This document shows positions 17,975 to 25,653 of a stretch of 64,000 nt of DNA, one piece after another. A model generated the notes under the pieces. That model made no database searches and had not been told where the DNA came from. It worked only from the letters and a program-made list of their open reading frames with translations. How positions within the stretch are numbered: position 1 is the stretch's first letter; the number at the start of each line of letters is the position of its first letter. Position numbers and translations under genes: made by a program. The DNA is from Roseicyclus mahoneyensis (GTDB lineage Bacteria; Pseudomonadota; Alphaproteobacteria; Rhodobacterales; Rhodobacteraceae): contig NZ_QGGW01000001.1 in the NCBI RefSeq assembly GCF_003148775.1, positions 806,001 through 870,000 on the forward strand, given 5' to 3'.

Positions 17975-18128
17975 GATGTTTGCCTGCACCAAACCGCGCC
18001 AGTTTTCACCAAATCCGTCTCGCATTCGCGCCGAATACGCCGTGACTCACCCAGCCGCGTCAGCACCGCCTTAACCCCGGCCCGCCACCTTGGGGCTTGG
18101 GTGACTGCGAGCGAAGGATGGGTGGGAC

Positions 18129-19190
18129 ATGGGCCTGCAACTGGATATTTGCGATCCCGCCATGGGCGGTGAAAACATGCGTGTCGTCGAGCTGCCGGCG
18201 CGGCTCAGTTCGCAACAGAAGGCGGCCGTGATCGTGCGCCTTCTGCTCAGCCAGAACGTGTCGCCGGCACTGGACCGGCTGACGCCCGAGATGCAGGCGG
18301 ATCTGGCCCGCGCCCTTGCCTCGCTGGGGCCGATCAGCCGGGTGACGCTGGCCGAGGTGGTGCGCGAGTTTACCGCGCGGCTCGACGGGCTGGCCCTGAC
18401 CACGCCCAACACCCTCGCCGATGCCATCGCGCTTCTGGAGCCGCATATCTCGCCCACAGCGCGCGACGGCTTGCGCGCCGAGGCCGAGGCGGGCGATCCG
18501 ACCGACCCATGGACGCGGCTGGCCGCGATGGAGACGGACCGTCTGCGCCCGCTGCTGATGTCCGAAAGCGCCGAGGTCGCGGCGATCTTGCTGTCCAAGC
18601 TGGGGGTCGCCAAGGCGGCGGCGCTGCTGGCGGGCCTGCCCGAGGCGCGGGCGCAGGTGATCGCCCATGCGGTGTCGCTGACCGCGACGGTCACGCCCGC
18701 CATGGTGGAGCGGATCGGCGCGCATCTGGTCGAACAGCTGGACAGCGTGAGCGAATCCGCCTTTCGCGCCAGTCCGGTGGACCGGATCGGCGCCATTCTC
18801 AACTCGGTCAACGGCGCCCTGCGCGAAGCGCTTCTGGGTGGGCTCGAGGCGCGAGACAAGGGCTTTGCCATCGAGGTGCGGCGCGCGATCTTCACCTTCC
18901 AGCATATCCCCAAGCGGGTCGAGCCTGCGGATGTGCCGCGCATCCTGCGCCGGGTCGACCCAGATGTGGTCACCCGCGCCATTGCGGCGGGGATCGAACA
19001 GGCGCCGCTGTCTGTGGAGTTCTTGCTGGAAAACATGTCCAAGCGGCTGGCCGAACAGATCCGCGACGACGCAGGCAGCCTGCCGACGCTGCGCCCCGAC
19101 GAGGGAGAGGCCGCGATGGCCGAGGTGGTCACCGCCATCCGCGCGCTGGAGGAGGAAGGCGAGATCCGGCTGATCCCGCCCGAGGATTAG
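18129..19190 (+). CDS. Stand-alone FliG-like protein (flagellar motor switch family)
   Basis: A 353-residue protein with the FliG fold. Its N-terminal RLSSQQKAAVIVRLLLSQ matches the FliG start, and its C-terminal LLENMSKRLAEQIRDDAGSL and AIRALEEEGEIRLI match the torque-helix domain, including the RDD charged residues. In the middle domain the FliM-binding EHPQ motif is replaced by ESAE, and the usual GG-VAEILN reads SPVDRIGAILN. No other flagellar gene is nearby. It may be the motor switch protein, displaced from the main cluster, or a FliG paralogue with another role. Confidence 0.8.
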   Translation: MGLQLDICDPAMGGENMRVVELPARLSSQQKAAVIVRLLLSQNVSPALDRLTPEMQADLARALASLGPISRVTLAEVVREFTARLDGLALTTPNTLADAIALLEPHISPTARDGLRAEAEAGDPTDPWTRLAAMETDRLRPLLMSESAEVAAILLSKLGVAKAAALLAGLPEARAQVIAHAVSLTATVTPAMVERIGAHLVEQLDSVSESAFRASPVDRIGAILNSVNGALREALLGGLEARDKGFAIEVRRAIFTFQHIPKRVEPADVPRILRRVDPDVVTRAIAAGIEQAPLSVEFLLENMSKRLAEQIRDDAGSLPTLRPDEGEAAMAEVVTAIRALEEEGEIRLIPPED

Positions 19191-19663
19191 GCCGAAATCG
19201 CCGCGCCGTCGCGCCCGTAAAGCGCCTCGGCCCGGGTCTCGAAGGCGCGCACGATGCGCTGCATGGCCTCGTGAAAGAACAGCCCCGCCGCACCTTGCAA
19301 AAGCTTGTTGCGAAACTCGAAATCGACCGAGAAATGTACCTCGCACCCGCCCTTGCCATCCGGCGCGGGCGCGAATTCCCACTTGGAAATCATGTGCTTG
19401 AACGGGCCGTCGACATATTCGGTGTCGATCTTGCGGTCGGCCTCCCACAAGGTGACGCGGCTCAGGAAACGCTCGCGGAACATCTTGAAGCCGATCACGA
19501 GGTCGGCCAGCATCACGGCATGCCCCCCCTCGGGCGTGACCGAGCGGACGCGGCTGGCGCTGATCCACGGAATGAACTGCGGATACTGTGCGACATCGGC
19601 CACCAGCGCATACATCTGGTCGGCGCTGTAAGGCAGCGCCCGGATTTCGGAATGGGTCGGCAT
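19187..19663 (-). CDS. RatA/COQ10-family START-domain protein
   Basis: A 158-residue polyketide-cyclase/START-like protein of the group that includes RatA and mitochondrial Coq10, which binds ubiquinone or its precursors. Diagnostic parts are the N-terminal SADQMYALVADVAQYPQFIPW and the C-terminal FFHEAMQRIVRAFETRAEALYG. There is no signal peptide. It converges with and overlaps the FliG-like gene by 4 bases. It is often annotated as a RatA toxin, but I see no partner antitoxin and favour a quinone-related role. Confidence 0.9.
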   Translation of the reverse strand: MPTHSEIRALPYSADQMYALVADVAQYPQFIPWISASRVRSVTPEGGHAVMLADLVIGFKMFRERFLSRVTLWEADRKIDTEYVDGPFKHMISKWEFAPAPDGKGGCEVHFSVDFEFRNKLLQGAAGLFFHEAMQRIVRAFETRAEALYGRDGAAISA

Positions 19664-19752
19664 CGGTGCTTTCGTCTTTCTTCCCTCGCCACCATGTCAT
19701 AAAACCTCGGGCGTAGTTCAAGGGGTTCGGGCCGGATCGGCCGGGGGGCATT

Positions 19753-20352
19753 ATGGCGCAGGCATCCACGGTCGCGGGCAAGGGCACCGCAACAGGCGCG
19801 CCTGACGGCGCGACACCGGGCTATGAGGTCATCCAGATGATCTCGGCCAAATCCATCGCGGCGCGGATCGAGACGCTGGCCCGCGAGATCGAGGCGGCGT
19901 TCGCCGGCACCGACAAGCTGGTGGTCGTGGGCCTGCTGCGCGGGTCCTTCGTCTTCATCGCCGATCTCGTGCGCGAATTGCACCTGCCCGTCGAGGTCGA
20001 TTTCCTCGAGGCGTCAAGCTACGGCAATGCCACCACAAGCTCGCGCGAGGTGCGCATCCTCAAGGATCTGCGCGGCGAGATCGCGGGGCGTGATGTGCTG
20101 GTGGTCGAGGATATCGTCGACACCGGCCACACGCTGACCCATGTGGTGGGGCTGCTGCGCTCGCGCGATCCTGCGCGCCTCAGGACCATCGCCCTGCTCG
20201 ACAAGCCGTCGCGGCGCGAGGTGGCGATCAAGGCCGACTGGATCGGCTTCGAGATCCCCGACGAATTCGTGGTCGGCTACGGCATCGACTACGCGCAGCG
20301 CAACCGCAACCTGCCCTTCATCGGCAAGGTCAGGATGACGGGCGCGGCCTGA
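19753..20352 (+). CDS. hpt: Hypoxanthine phosphoribosyltransferase
   Basis: Purine salvage enzyme making IMP (and usually GMP) from base and PRPP. The PRPP-binding loop [14 protein letters not shown] is intact, as are [16 protein letters not shown] and the C-terminal [16 protein letters not shown]. The chosen ATG gives 199 residues and follows GGGGGG, but the first 20 or so residues exceed the usual family start (just before [11 protein letters not shown]). The 3' end overlaps the start of a small membrane protein gene. Confidence 0.94.
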   Translation: MAQASTVAGKGTATGAPDGATPGYEVIQMISAKSIAARIETLAREIEAAFAGTDKLVVVGLLRGSFVFIADLVRELHLPVEVDFLEASSYGNATTSSREVRILKDLRGEIAGRDVLVVEDIVDTGHTLTHVVGLLRSRDPARLRTIALLDKPSRREVAIKADWIGFEIPDEFVVGYGIDYAQRNRNLPFIGKVRMTGAA

Positions 20353-20537
20353 TGCCCCCTTTCCTCTTGCGCATGGTCTTGTGGCTGCGCCACCCGCCGT
20401 CACGCAATCAGCGCATCGCCATCGCGGTCATCTGCGGCATCGGCATAGCATTTGCCGCGATCGAATGGCTGGTGGGCTGGCCCGATTGGCTGACCGCAGA
20501 CCGCCTGCCCCGCGGCCCCCGACTGACAACGCCGTGA
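20352..20537 (+). CDS. Small membrane protein, unknown function
   Basis: A 61-residue protein with one hydrophobic helix (IAIAVICGIGIAFAAIEWLVGW) followed by a short Arg/Pro-rich tail. Its ATG is formed within the hpt stop (TGATG overlap), which suggests translational coupling. No family is recognised; coding composition fits the neighbourhood. Confidence 0.6.
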   Translation: MPPFLLRMVLWLRHPPSRNQRIAIAVICGIGIAFAAIEWLVGWPDWLTADRLPRGPRLTTP

Positions 20538-20602
20538 CGACAAAAGGCGGGCAGGTCATCGCCGACGCACCATCCCCCTGCGGCAAGTCACAAAAGCGTA
20601 GG

Positions 20603-20630
20603 TTGACGCATCACCCGGCGCCTTTAGGGT
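20603..20630 (+). promoter_or_regulatory. Candidate sigma-70 promoter for the cytochrome c' gene
   Basis: TTGACG (20603-20608) and TAGGGT (20625-20630) are separated by 16 bases, about 50 bases upstream of the cytochrome c' start codon. The -35 is close to consensus and the -10 is weak, so this is tentative. Confidence 0.35.
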
Positions 20631-20679
20631 TCAGCGTGTGTGATCCGTGTATTTGCCACCCAAAGGGGAGCTTTCCATC

Positions 20680-21147
20680 ATGACCAACCGCATCCGTGTT
20701 CTTGCGGCTGCCACCTTCGCCATCATCGGCGTGGGCGCCACTGCCACCATCGCGCAAGACCTGCCCGCCCCGGTGCAGGCGCGTCAGGGTCAGTTCCAGA
20801 TCATGGCGCTGAATGTCGGCATTCTGGGCGGCATGGCGCGCGGCAATGCCGAGTATGATGCCACCGCAGCCCAGACCGCCGCCGACAACCTTGTGGCCAT
20901 CAGCATGCTCGACCAGTCCTTCCACTGGCCCGAGGGCACCGACAACATGGCGCTCGACGGCACCCGCGCCCTGCCCGCCATCTGGGAAAACCTTCCCGAC
21001 GTCGTCGAGAAATGGGGCGCCTTCGGCGCAGCCGCCGAAGGTCTGGCCGCCGTCGCGGGCACCGGGCTCGAACCGATGCAGGCCGCTTTGGGCCCGCTGG
21101 GCGCGACCTGCGGCTCTTGCCACGACGCGTACCGCGCGCCGCAGTAA
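20680..21147 (+). CDS. Cytochrome c' (class II c-type cytochrome)
   Basis: A periplasmic 155-residue haem protein with a signal peptide (MTNRIRVLAAATFAIIGVGATATIAQ). The single haem motif CGSCH lies at the very C-terminus (Cys144 to His148), as in the four-helix class II cytochromes that bind NO and CO. AAAGGGGAG precedes the ATG. It lies 49 bases before a diheme cytochrome gene; a hairpin separates the two. A role in NO protection or respiratory electron transfer is possible; the sequence does not decide. Confidence 0.93.
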   Translation: MTNRIRVLAAATFAIIGVGATATIAQDLPAPVQARQGQFQIMALNVGILGGMARGNAEYDATAAQTAADNLVAISMLDQSFHWPEGTDNMALDGTRALPAIWENLPDVVEKWGAFGAAAEGLAAVAGTGLEPMQAALGPLGATCGSCHDAYRAPQ

Positions 21148-21154
21148 AGATCGG

Positions 21155-21186
21155 GCCCGGGGCGCGCGGCTTTGCGCACCCCGGGC
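21155..21186 (+). other. Hairpin between the two cytochrome c genes
   Basis: A perfect 8-bp stem (21155-21162 with 21179-21186) with a further 3 inner pairs lies just after the cytochrome c' stop and ends 10 bases before the next start codon. There is no T-run. It may be a weak terminator, or a structure that sets the ratio of the two cytochromes. Confidence 0.4.
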
Positions 21187-21196
21187 TGTTGTCACG

Positions 21197-22087
21197 ATGC
21201 GCCGCCTCATCGTCATCGCTCTCGTCCTTGGCCTTGCAACGCTTGCAGCAGGCCTGATCGCGACGCGCCCCAGCTTCGTCCACGGTACCGAGCTTGCGGG
21301 GCTGACAGGAGATGCCGGAGCGGGTGAGGCGGTGTTCTGGGCGGCGGGCTGCGCCTCGTGCCATGCCGCCGAGGGCGCGACGGACGCGGCGCGGCTGGTG
21401 CTGGCGGGCGGGCAGCGATTTGCCTCCGATTTCGGCACTTTCGTCGCGCCCAACATCTCGACCGATCCGGTGCATGGCATCGGCGACTGGACACTGGCGC
21501 AGTTCGTCACGGCTCTGCAAAACGGGATCAGCCCCGAGGGGAGGCATTATTACCCCGCGTTTCCCTACACCGCCTATCGGCTGGCGGAGCGGCAGGATCT
21601 GGCCGATCTCTGGGCATTCTGGCAGACCCTACCCGCCTCGGACACGCCGTCCCTGCCCCATGAGGTCGGATTTCCCTTTTCGATCCGGCGGGCCGTGGGC
21701 GCGTGGAACCTGCTGAACCTGTCGGATGAGTTCGTGGTGGCGGGCGACCTGACCGAGCAGCAGGCGCGCGGCCGTTACCTGTCCGAGGCACTGGCCCATT
21801 GCGCCGAATGCCACACACCGCGCGACGCGCTTGGGGGGCTCGACCGGTCGGCATGGATGACGGGCGCGCCGAACCCGTCGGGGTCCGGCACGATCCCGGC
21901 CCTGACGCCCGACCGGCTGCGCTGGTCCGAAGCCGACATCGCGGCCTATCTGAACGACGGCTTCACACCGGATTTCGACAGCGCGGGCGGGCATATGGTG
22001 TCGGTGATCCGCAACATGGCGATGCTGCCCGAGGCCGACCGACTGGCCATCGCGGCCTACCTCAAGGCGCTGCCCTCCGACGAGTGA
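21197..22087 (+). CDS. Diheme cytochrome c
   Basis: A 296-residue exported or membrane-anchored protein with an N-terminal hydrophobic helix (LIVIALVLGLATLAAGLIA) and two class I haem motifs, CASCH (Cys52-His56) and CAECH (Cys202-His206). It resembles cytochrome subunits of membrane alcohol or gluconate dehydrogenases (NISTDPVHGIGDWTLAQF and HYYPAFPYTAYRL are typical). No dehydrogenase gene is adjacent, so it probably serves as an electron carrier for an enzyme encoded elsewhere. Confidence 0.92.
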   Translation: MRRLIVIALVLGLATLAAGLIATRPSFVHGTELAGLTGDAGAGEAVFWAAGCASCHAAEGATDAARLVLAGGQRFASDFGTFVAPNISTDPVHGIGDWTLAQFVTALQNGISPEGRHYYPAFPYTAYRLAERQDLADLWAFWQTLPASDTPSLPHEVGFPFSIRRAVGAWNLLNLSDEFVVAGDLTEQQARGRYLSEALAHCAECHTPRDALGGLDRSAWMTGAPNPSGSGTIPALTPDRLRWSEADIAAYLNDGFTPDFDSAGGHMVSVIRNMAMLPEADRLAIAAYLKALPSDE

Positions 22088-22158
22088 ACCGGCGCTCGCC
22101 TTGACAGCTGGGGCGCTCGGCCACAAATCTCGGCTATCGATGTCATGAGGACCCCAAC

Positions 22159-22938
22159 TTGCGCAACGTGTCCTATGTTTTCGCCGCCCTGATCGGCCTA
22201 GCCACGCCATCGGCCGCGCAAGATCATGCTCTCTTTACCCTTGATGACGCCTTGAGCATCGCACTGGAGATTGGGCAAGCATGGCCGGACGACCTCACCA
22301 CGCTGCGCGAGATCGTGGCGGGCGACCGCGCCATCACATGGTCGGGTTTCGTGGGCATCCCCGGTCCATCCGCGCCCGGGCCTTTTGATGATCCGTGGCT
22401 CGGGGGGCTGACCGACGCCAGCTTCAACCCGCCGGTCTCGATCCATTGCATCCGCACGGGCCGTGACAGGCTGGCGGCGCTGCGCGAAATCCAGCTGCTT
22501 TATGCCGCACAGGACAACCGCGATGTGGCGCGGCTCGAGGAAGTGTTGCACGCGCTGGCCCCGCCAGCCACCTGGCTGGAAAGCCATGCGGTTGCGGTCG
22601 CATGGCGCGAGGTGCCGCACGACGCGATCGCCGCGCAGTTTTGCTTTCTGGGCGTGCCGATCGCGGACCCTGACGCCATCACCGCCGCACCGCCCGCCAT
22701 CCTGACCGGGCTGTTCGACAGCATCGGGCCTTTTTCCGTGAACGTCACCGGGGAACAGCCGGAACCGGGCAGCTTTATTGCGATGATGACCGCCGAGGGA
22801 TGGCGGGGCCCCGGCCCGTCAGGCGGGATCGGGCTGACATGGTATGAGGAAATCCCCTTTGCGGTTCTGCGGGGCGAAAACGACCCGGCCACGGTCGTGA
22901 TCACCGTGGCAAGCTGGCTGTCGCCGCTGGGCAGCTAG
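22159..22938 (+). CDS. Exported hypothetical protein
   Basis: A 259-residue protein that appears to start with TTG; no ATG is available in frame. It has a signal peptide (YVFAALIGLATPSAAQ). The mature part shows no haem or metal motif; two cysteines are visible (SIHCIRTGRD and AAQFCFLGVP). A TTGACA at 22101 may be the -35 of its promoter, but the -10 is poor. It converges with lipA. Family unknown. Confidence 0.65.
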   Translation: MRNVSYVFAALIGLATPSAAQDHALFTLDDALSIALEIGQAWPDDLTTLREIVAGDRAITWSGFVGIPGPSAPGPFDDPWLGGLTDASFNPPVSIHCIRTGRDRLAALREIQLLYAAQDNRDVARLEEVLHALAPPATWLESHAVAVAWREVPHDAIAAQFCFLGVPIADPDAITAAPPAILTGLFDSIGPFSVNVTGEQPEPGSFIAMMTAEGWRGPGPSGGIGLTWYEEIPFAVLRGENDPATVVITVASWLSPLGS

Positions 22939-22948
22939 GCGCGCGCCC

Positions 22949-23899
22949 CTAGCCCCGCCCCAGCCGCGCCAGCCGCGCATCCCTGAGCCGCGCGAAGTCA
23001 TCGCCCGCGTGATAGCTCGACCGCGTCAGCGGCGTGGCCGAGACCATCAGGAACCCCTTGCCATAGGCGGCCTTCTCATAGGCCGCGAATTCGTCGGGAT
23101 GCACGAAACGGTCGACGGCGTGATGCTTTGGCGTGGGTTGCAGATATTGCCCGATGGTCAGAAAATCGACGTCCGCCGCGCGCATGTCGTCCATCACCTG
23201 AAGAACGCCCTGCCGATCCTCGCCCAAGCCCACCATGATGCCCGATTTGGTGAAGATGGTCGGGTCCAGTTCCTTGATCCGCTGCAGCAGGCGCAAACTG
23301 TGGAAATAGCGCGCGCCGGGCCGGACCGAGGGATATAGGCCCGGCACCGTTTCGAGATTGTGGTTGAACACATCGGGTTTGGCCGCAACCACGGTTTCCA
23401 GAACGGAGGCTGCGCATTTCAGGAAATCGGGGGTCAGGATCTCGATGGTGGTCCCAGGCGCGCGCTTGCGGATCGCGCGGATGGTCATGGCGAAATGCTC
23501 CGCCCCGCCATCCTCCAGATCGTCGCGGTCCACGCTGGTGATCACCACATGGTTCAGCCCAAGCTTGGCGACCGCATCGGCCACCCGGCCCGGCTCGAAC
23601 AGGTCGAGCGCCTGCGGCTTGCCGGTGGCGATGTTGCAAAACGAACAGCCGCGGGTGCAGATGTCGCCCATGATCATCATGGTGGCGTGACCCTGCGACC
23701 AACATTCGCCGACATTGGGGCAGCCCGCCTCTTCGCAGACGGTGACCAGCTTGTTGTCGCGCATGATCCGCGCGGTGTCCTGATATCCCTTGCCCACGGG
23801 CGCCTTGACCCTGATCCAGCTTGGTTTCTTAGGCTGGGCATTGTCAGGGCGATGCGCCTTTTCGGGATGGCGCTGTTCGGGGATCTTCAGATCGCGCAT
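22949..23899 (-). CDS. lipA: Lipoyl synthase
   Basis: Radical-SAM enzyme that inserts two sulfurs into octanoyl groups on lipoyl domains. Both iron-sulfur motifs are present: [12 protein letters not shown] for the auxiliary cluster and CTRGCSFC for the SAM cluster, followed by [15 protein letters not shown]. The start MRDLKIPEQ was chosen because it follows a GGAGGAGAG site; an ATG nine codons earlier is possible. The length, about 316 residues, is typical. It is transcribed on its own. Confidence 0.97.
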   Translation of the reverse strand: MRDLKIPEQRHPEKAHRPDNAQPKKPSWIRVKAPVGKGYQDTARIMRDNKLVTVCEEAGCPNVGECWSQGHATMMIMGDICTRGCSFCNIATGKPQALDLFEPGRVADAVAKLGLNHVVITSVDRDDLEDGGAEHFAMTIRAIRKRAPGTTIEILTPDFLKCAASVLETVVAAKPDVFNHNLETVPGLYPSVRPGARYFHSLRLLQRIKELDPTIFTKSGIMVGLGEDRQGVLQVMDDMRAADVDFLTIGQYLQPTPKHHAVDRFVHPDEFAAYEKAAYGKGFLMVSATPLTRSSYHAGDDFARLRDARLARLGRG

Positions 23900-24034
23900 G
23901 GATCGGGCCTCTCTCCTCCGGTTCATGCCTTACCTAGCGCATCTTGCGCGGGTCTGCATGCGCATTTCGGCGCAGCCGAGTTGCATCACATGCAAACCCG
24001 CAGGTTGATGGAGATTTTCGGAAAATTCTCTGGA

Positions 24035-25195
24035 TCAGCCCCGCAGCGCCGGCACGAAGCCGTGGCGGTCCTGATAATGCTTGAGCAGGCGCTGCAACCC
24101 GATCTTGAGCACGATCTTGCCCGACCGCGCCGACCATCCCAGCCGCCGTTCGGCCGATTCCAACCCCTCGAGGAAACAGCAGACCCGCAGCACCACATCC
24201 GACAGTCCCGGCCCGAGATCGTCCAGCGCATCCGACACCCGTTGTCGCGCCGCACGCGGCCCTTCGGCGATGCCGCTGTCGCTGAGGAACCCGCCCCGGT
24301 CGCCGCCGGTCAGGAAGCGGTCCCAGTTCTGGCCCACGCGCGGGCCCATCTGTGCGCGCTCGAAATCTTCGCGCAGACGCTCGCCCGCCTGCACCAGATC
24401 GGGCGTAAGGAAGACCCTGCCGTCGGACCCCTTGCGCCGCGCCAGCACGGCCAGCGGCGATTCCGCCAGATTGACGCGCAGCTTGCGCGACCGCCCGCCG
24501 GGCTCGGCCACCTGTGCATGCCCCCAGACCATATGCTGCGCCTGAAAGGGCGTCGCGGCCTCGGCAAAGCCCAGCGCCTCGTGACGGCGCTTTCGATCTT
24601 CGTCCAGCAGTCGGCGCAGGGCGGATTTGCCGGTCGCCGTGATCGTGTAGCGCGCGATGCGACCGGGCTTGAGGCAGCTGATCCAGTCCTTGACGGCAAA
24701 GGCCTGCGCGATCTTGCGGTCGACGACGGCGGTGCGGGTCTGTTCGCCATCCGCGCCGGGGCGCAACACAACCGCCTTGTCGAGATCACCGGCGACGGCA
24801 AGAACGGCATCGGTTTCGCACAACCGCCGCAAGATGCGACGCGCCTCGCGGGCGATCGTGCCTTCGTCGTCGAGCGGAGACCGGAACGGGGCTGTCATGG
24901 GCAAGTGCTCCTTTGACTGGAGGTCAGTGTCGGGGGGCGACAGCAGGGTCGCACCCAGCAGGGTCAGCGCTTCGTCCAGAAGCGGATCGTCGCGGCGGGC
25001 CTCGATCCGGCGCACGCGACGGGACACGGTCGAAGGCGCCTCGCCAGTGACGCGCGCGATCTCGCGCAGCGAGCGACCGGCCGTGGTATGGGCAAGATAT
25101 TGCAGCGCAGGCACCGGCACCCAGTCGGGCGGACTGGGCGGCAACAGGGTTTGATCAGGCACAGGGCGGCCGTGATCGGCCGTGGCCGATGGCAT
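24035..25195 (-). CDS. DUF6456 domain protein with N-terminal helix-turn-helix
   Basis: A 386-residue protein. Residues around 45-75 (TTAGRSLREIARVTGEAPSTVSRRVRRIE) form a helix-turn-helix that suggests DNA binding, and the C-terminal 130 or so residues resemble DUF6456 (ALDDLGPGLSDVVLRVCCFLEGLESAERRLGW). This architecture is found mainly in alphaproteobacteria and has no firm function. The ATG of MPSATADHG has a perfect GGAGGT upstream, better than the ATG nine codons earlier. It is divergent from the DUF6477 gene across an unusually AT-rich 200-base gap. Confidence 0.8.
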   Translation of the reverse strand: MPSATADHGRPVPDQTLLPPSPPDWVPVPALQYLAHTTAGRSLREIARVTGEAPSTVSRRVRRIEARRDDPLLDEALTLLGATLLSPPDTDLQSKEHLPMTAPFRSPLDDEGTIAREARRILRRLCETDAVLAVAGDLDKAVVLRPGADGEQTRTAVVDRKIAQAFAVKDWISCLKPGRIARYTITATGKSALRRLLDEDRKRRHEALGFAEAATPFQAQHMVWGHAQVAEPGGRSRKLRVNLAESPLAVLARRKGSDGRVFLTPDLVQAGERLREDFERAQMGPRVGQNWDRFLTGGDRGGFLSDSGIAEGPRAARQRVSDALDDLGPGLSDVVLRVCCFLEGLESAERRLGWSARSGKIVLKIGLQRLLKHYQDRHGFVPALRG

Positions 25196-25401
25196 GGTTC
25201 CACCTCCCTCACGATTGGACAACAGCGGCAGGATTTCGCCGAATTGATTACCGTTTCGTTAAAATGAGTGGATAAATTGAAATTTGTTTCGATTTCGTAA
25301 ACGACTAGCGGGGGTGCGCCCGGTGGATAAGCCTGTGTGCAACACCCCACGCTCCGGGGTCAGGCTGGGCATGCAACGATCACCCCGCAGGAGGCCCCGC
25401 G

Positions 25402-25644
25402 ATGTCCGATCTGATCTCCACCCTGTCCACGATGCGCCGCCCCGGTCTACTGCTCAGGGCAGCCCGGATGGCGGCCCTGACCGGCGACGCGCACAGGCGG
25501 GCACAGCGCCGCCCCGTCCAGACCCTGCTGGCCGAAGAGGACCGTCTGAACGCCGCGCGCCTTGGCGGGGGCTTGGGCTATTCCCCCTCGCGCCATGTCG
25601 AGGTGATGAGCGCGATCCTGTGCGCTGCCCGCTCGATCAGTTGA
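25402..25644 (+). CDS. DUF6477 family small protein
   Basis: An 80-residue basic helical protein (LISTLSTMRRPGLLLRAARMA) of a family restricted, as far as I know, to Rhodobacterales. It has a strong ribosome-binding site (CAGGAGG) and its own terminator. The divergent position to the DUF6456 regulator suggests it may be controlled by it. Function unknown. Confidence 0.8.
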   Translation: MSDLISTLSTMRRPGLLLRAARMAALTGDAHRRAQRRPVQTLLAEEDRLNAARLGGGLGYSPSRHVEVMSAILCAARSIS

Positions 25645-25653
25645 AGCCTGCAG

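Noticed and set aside
19187-19663. RatA toxin of a toxin-antitoxin pair
   Set aside because: No antitoxin gene (RatB-like) is adjacent; the START-domain family is better linked to ubiquinone binding.
22101-22130. Promoter with TTGACA upstream of the exported hypothetical gene
   Set aside because: The -35 is perfect, but no acceptable -10 lies 16-18 bases downstream.
25223-25401. AT-rich gap examined for CtrA sites (TTAA-N7-TTAA)
   Set aside because: Only TTAA-N9-ATAA and similar imperfect matches were seen; not enough to call a site.
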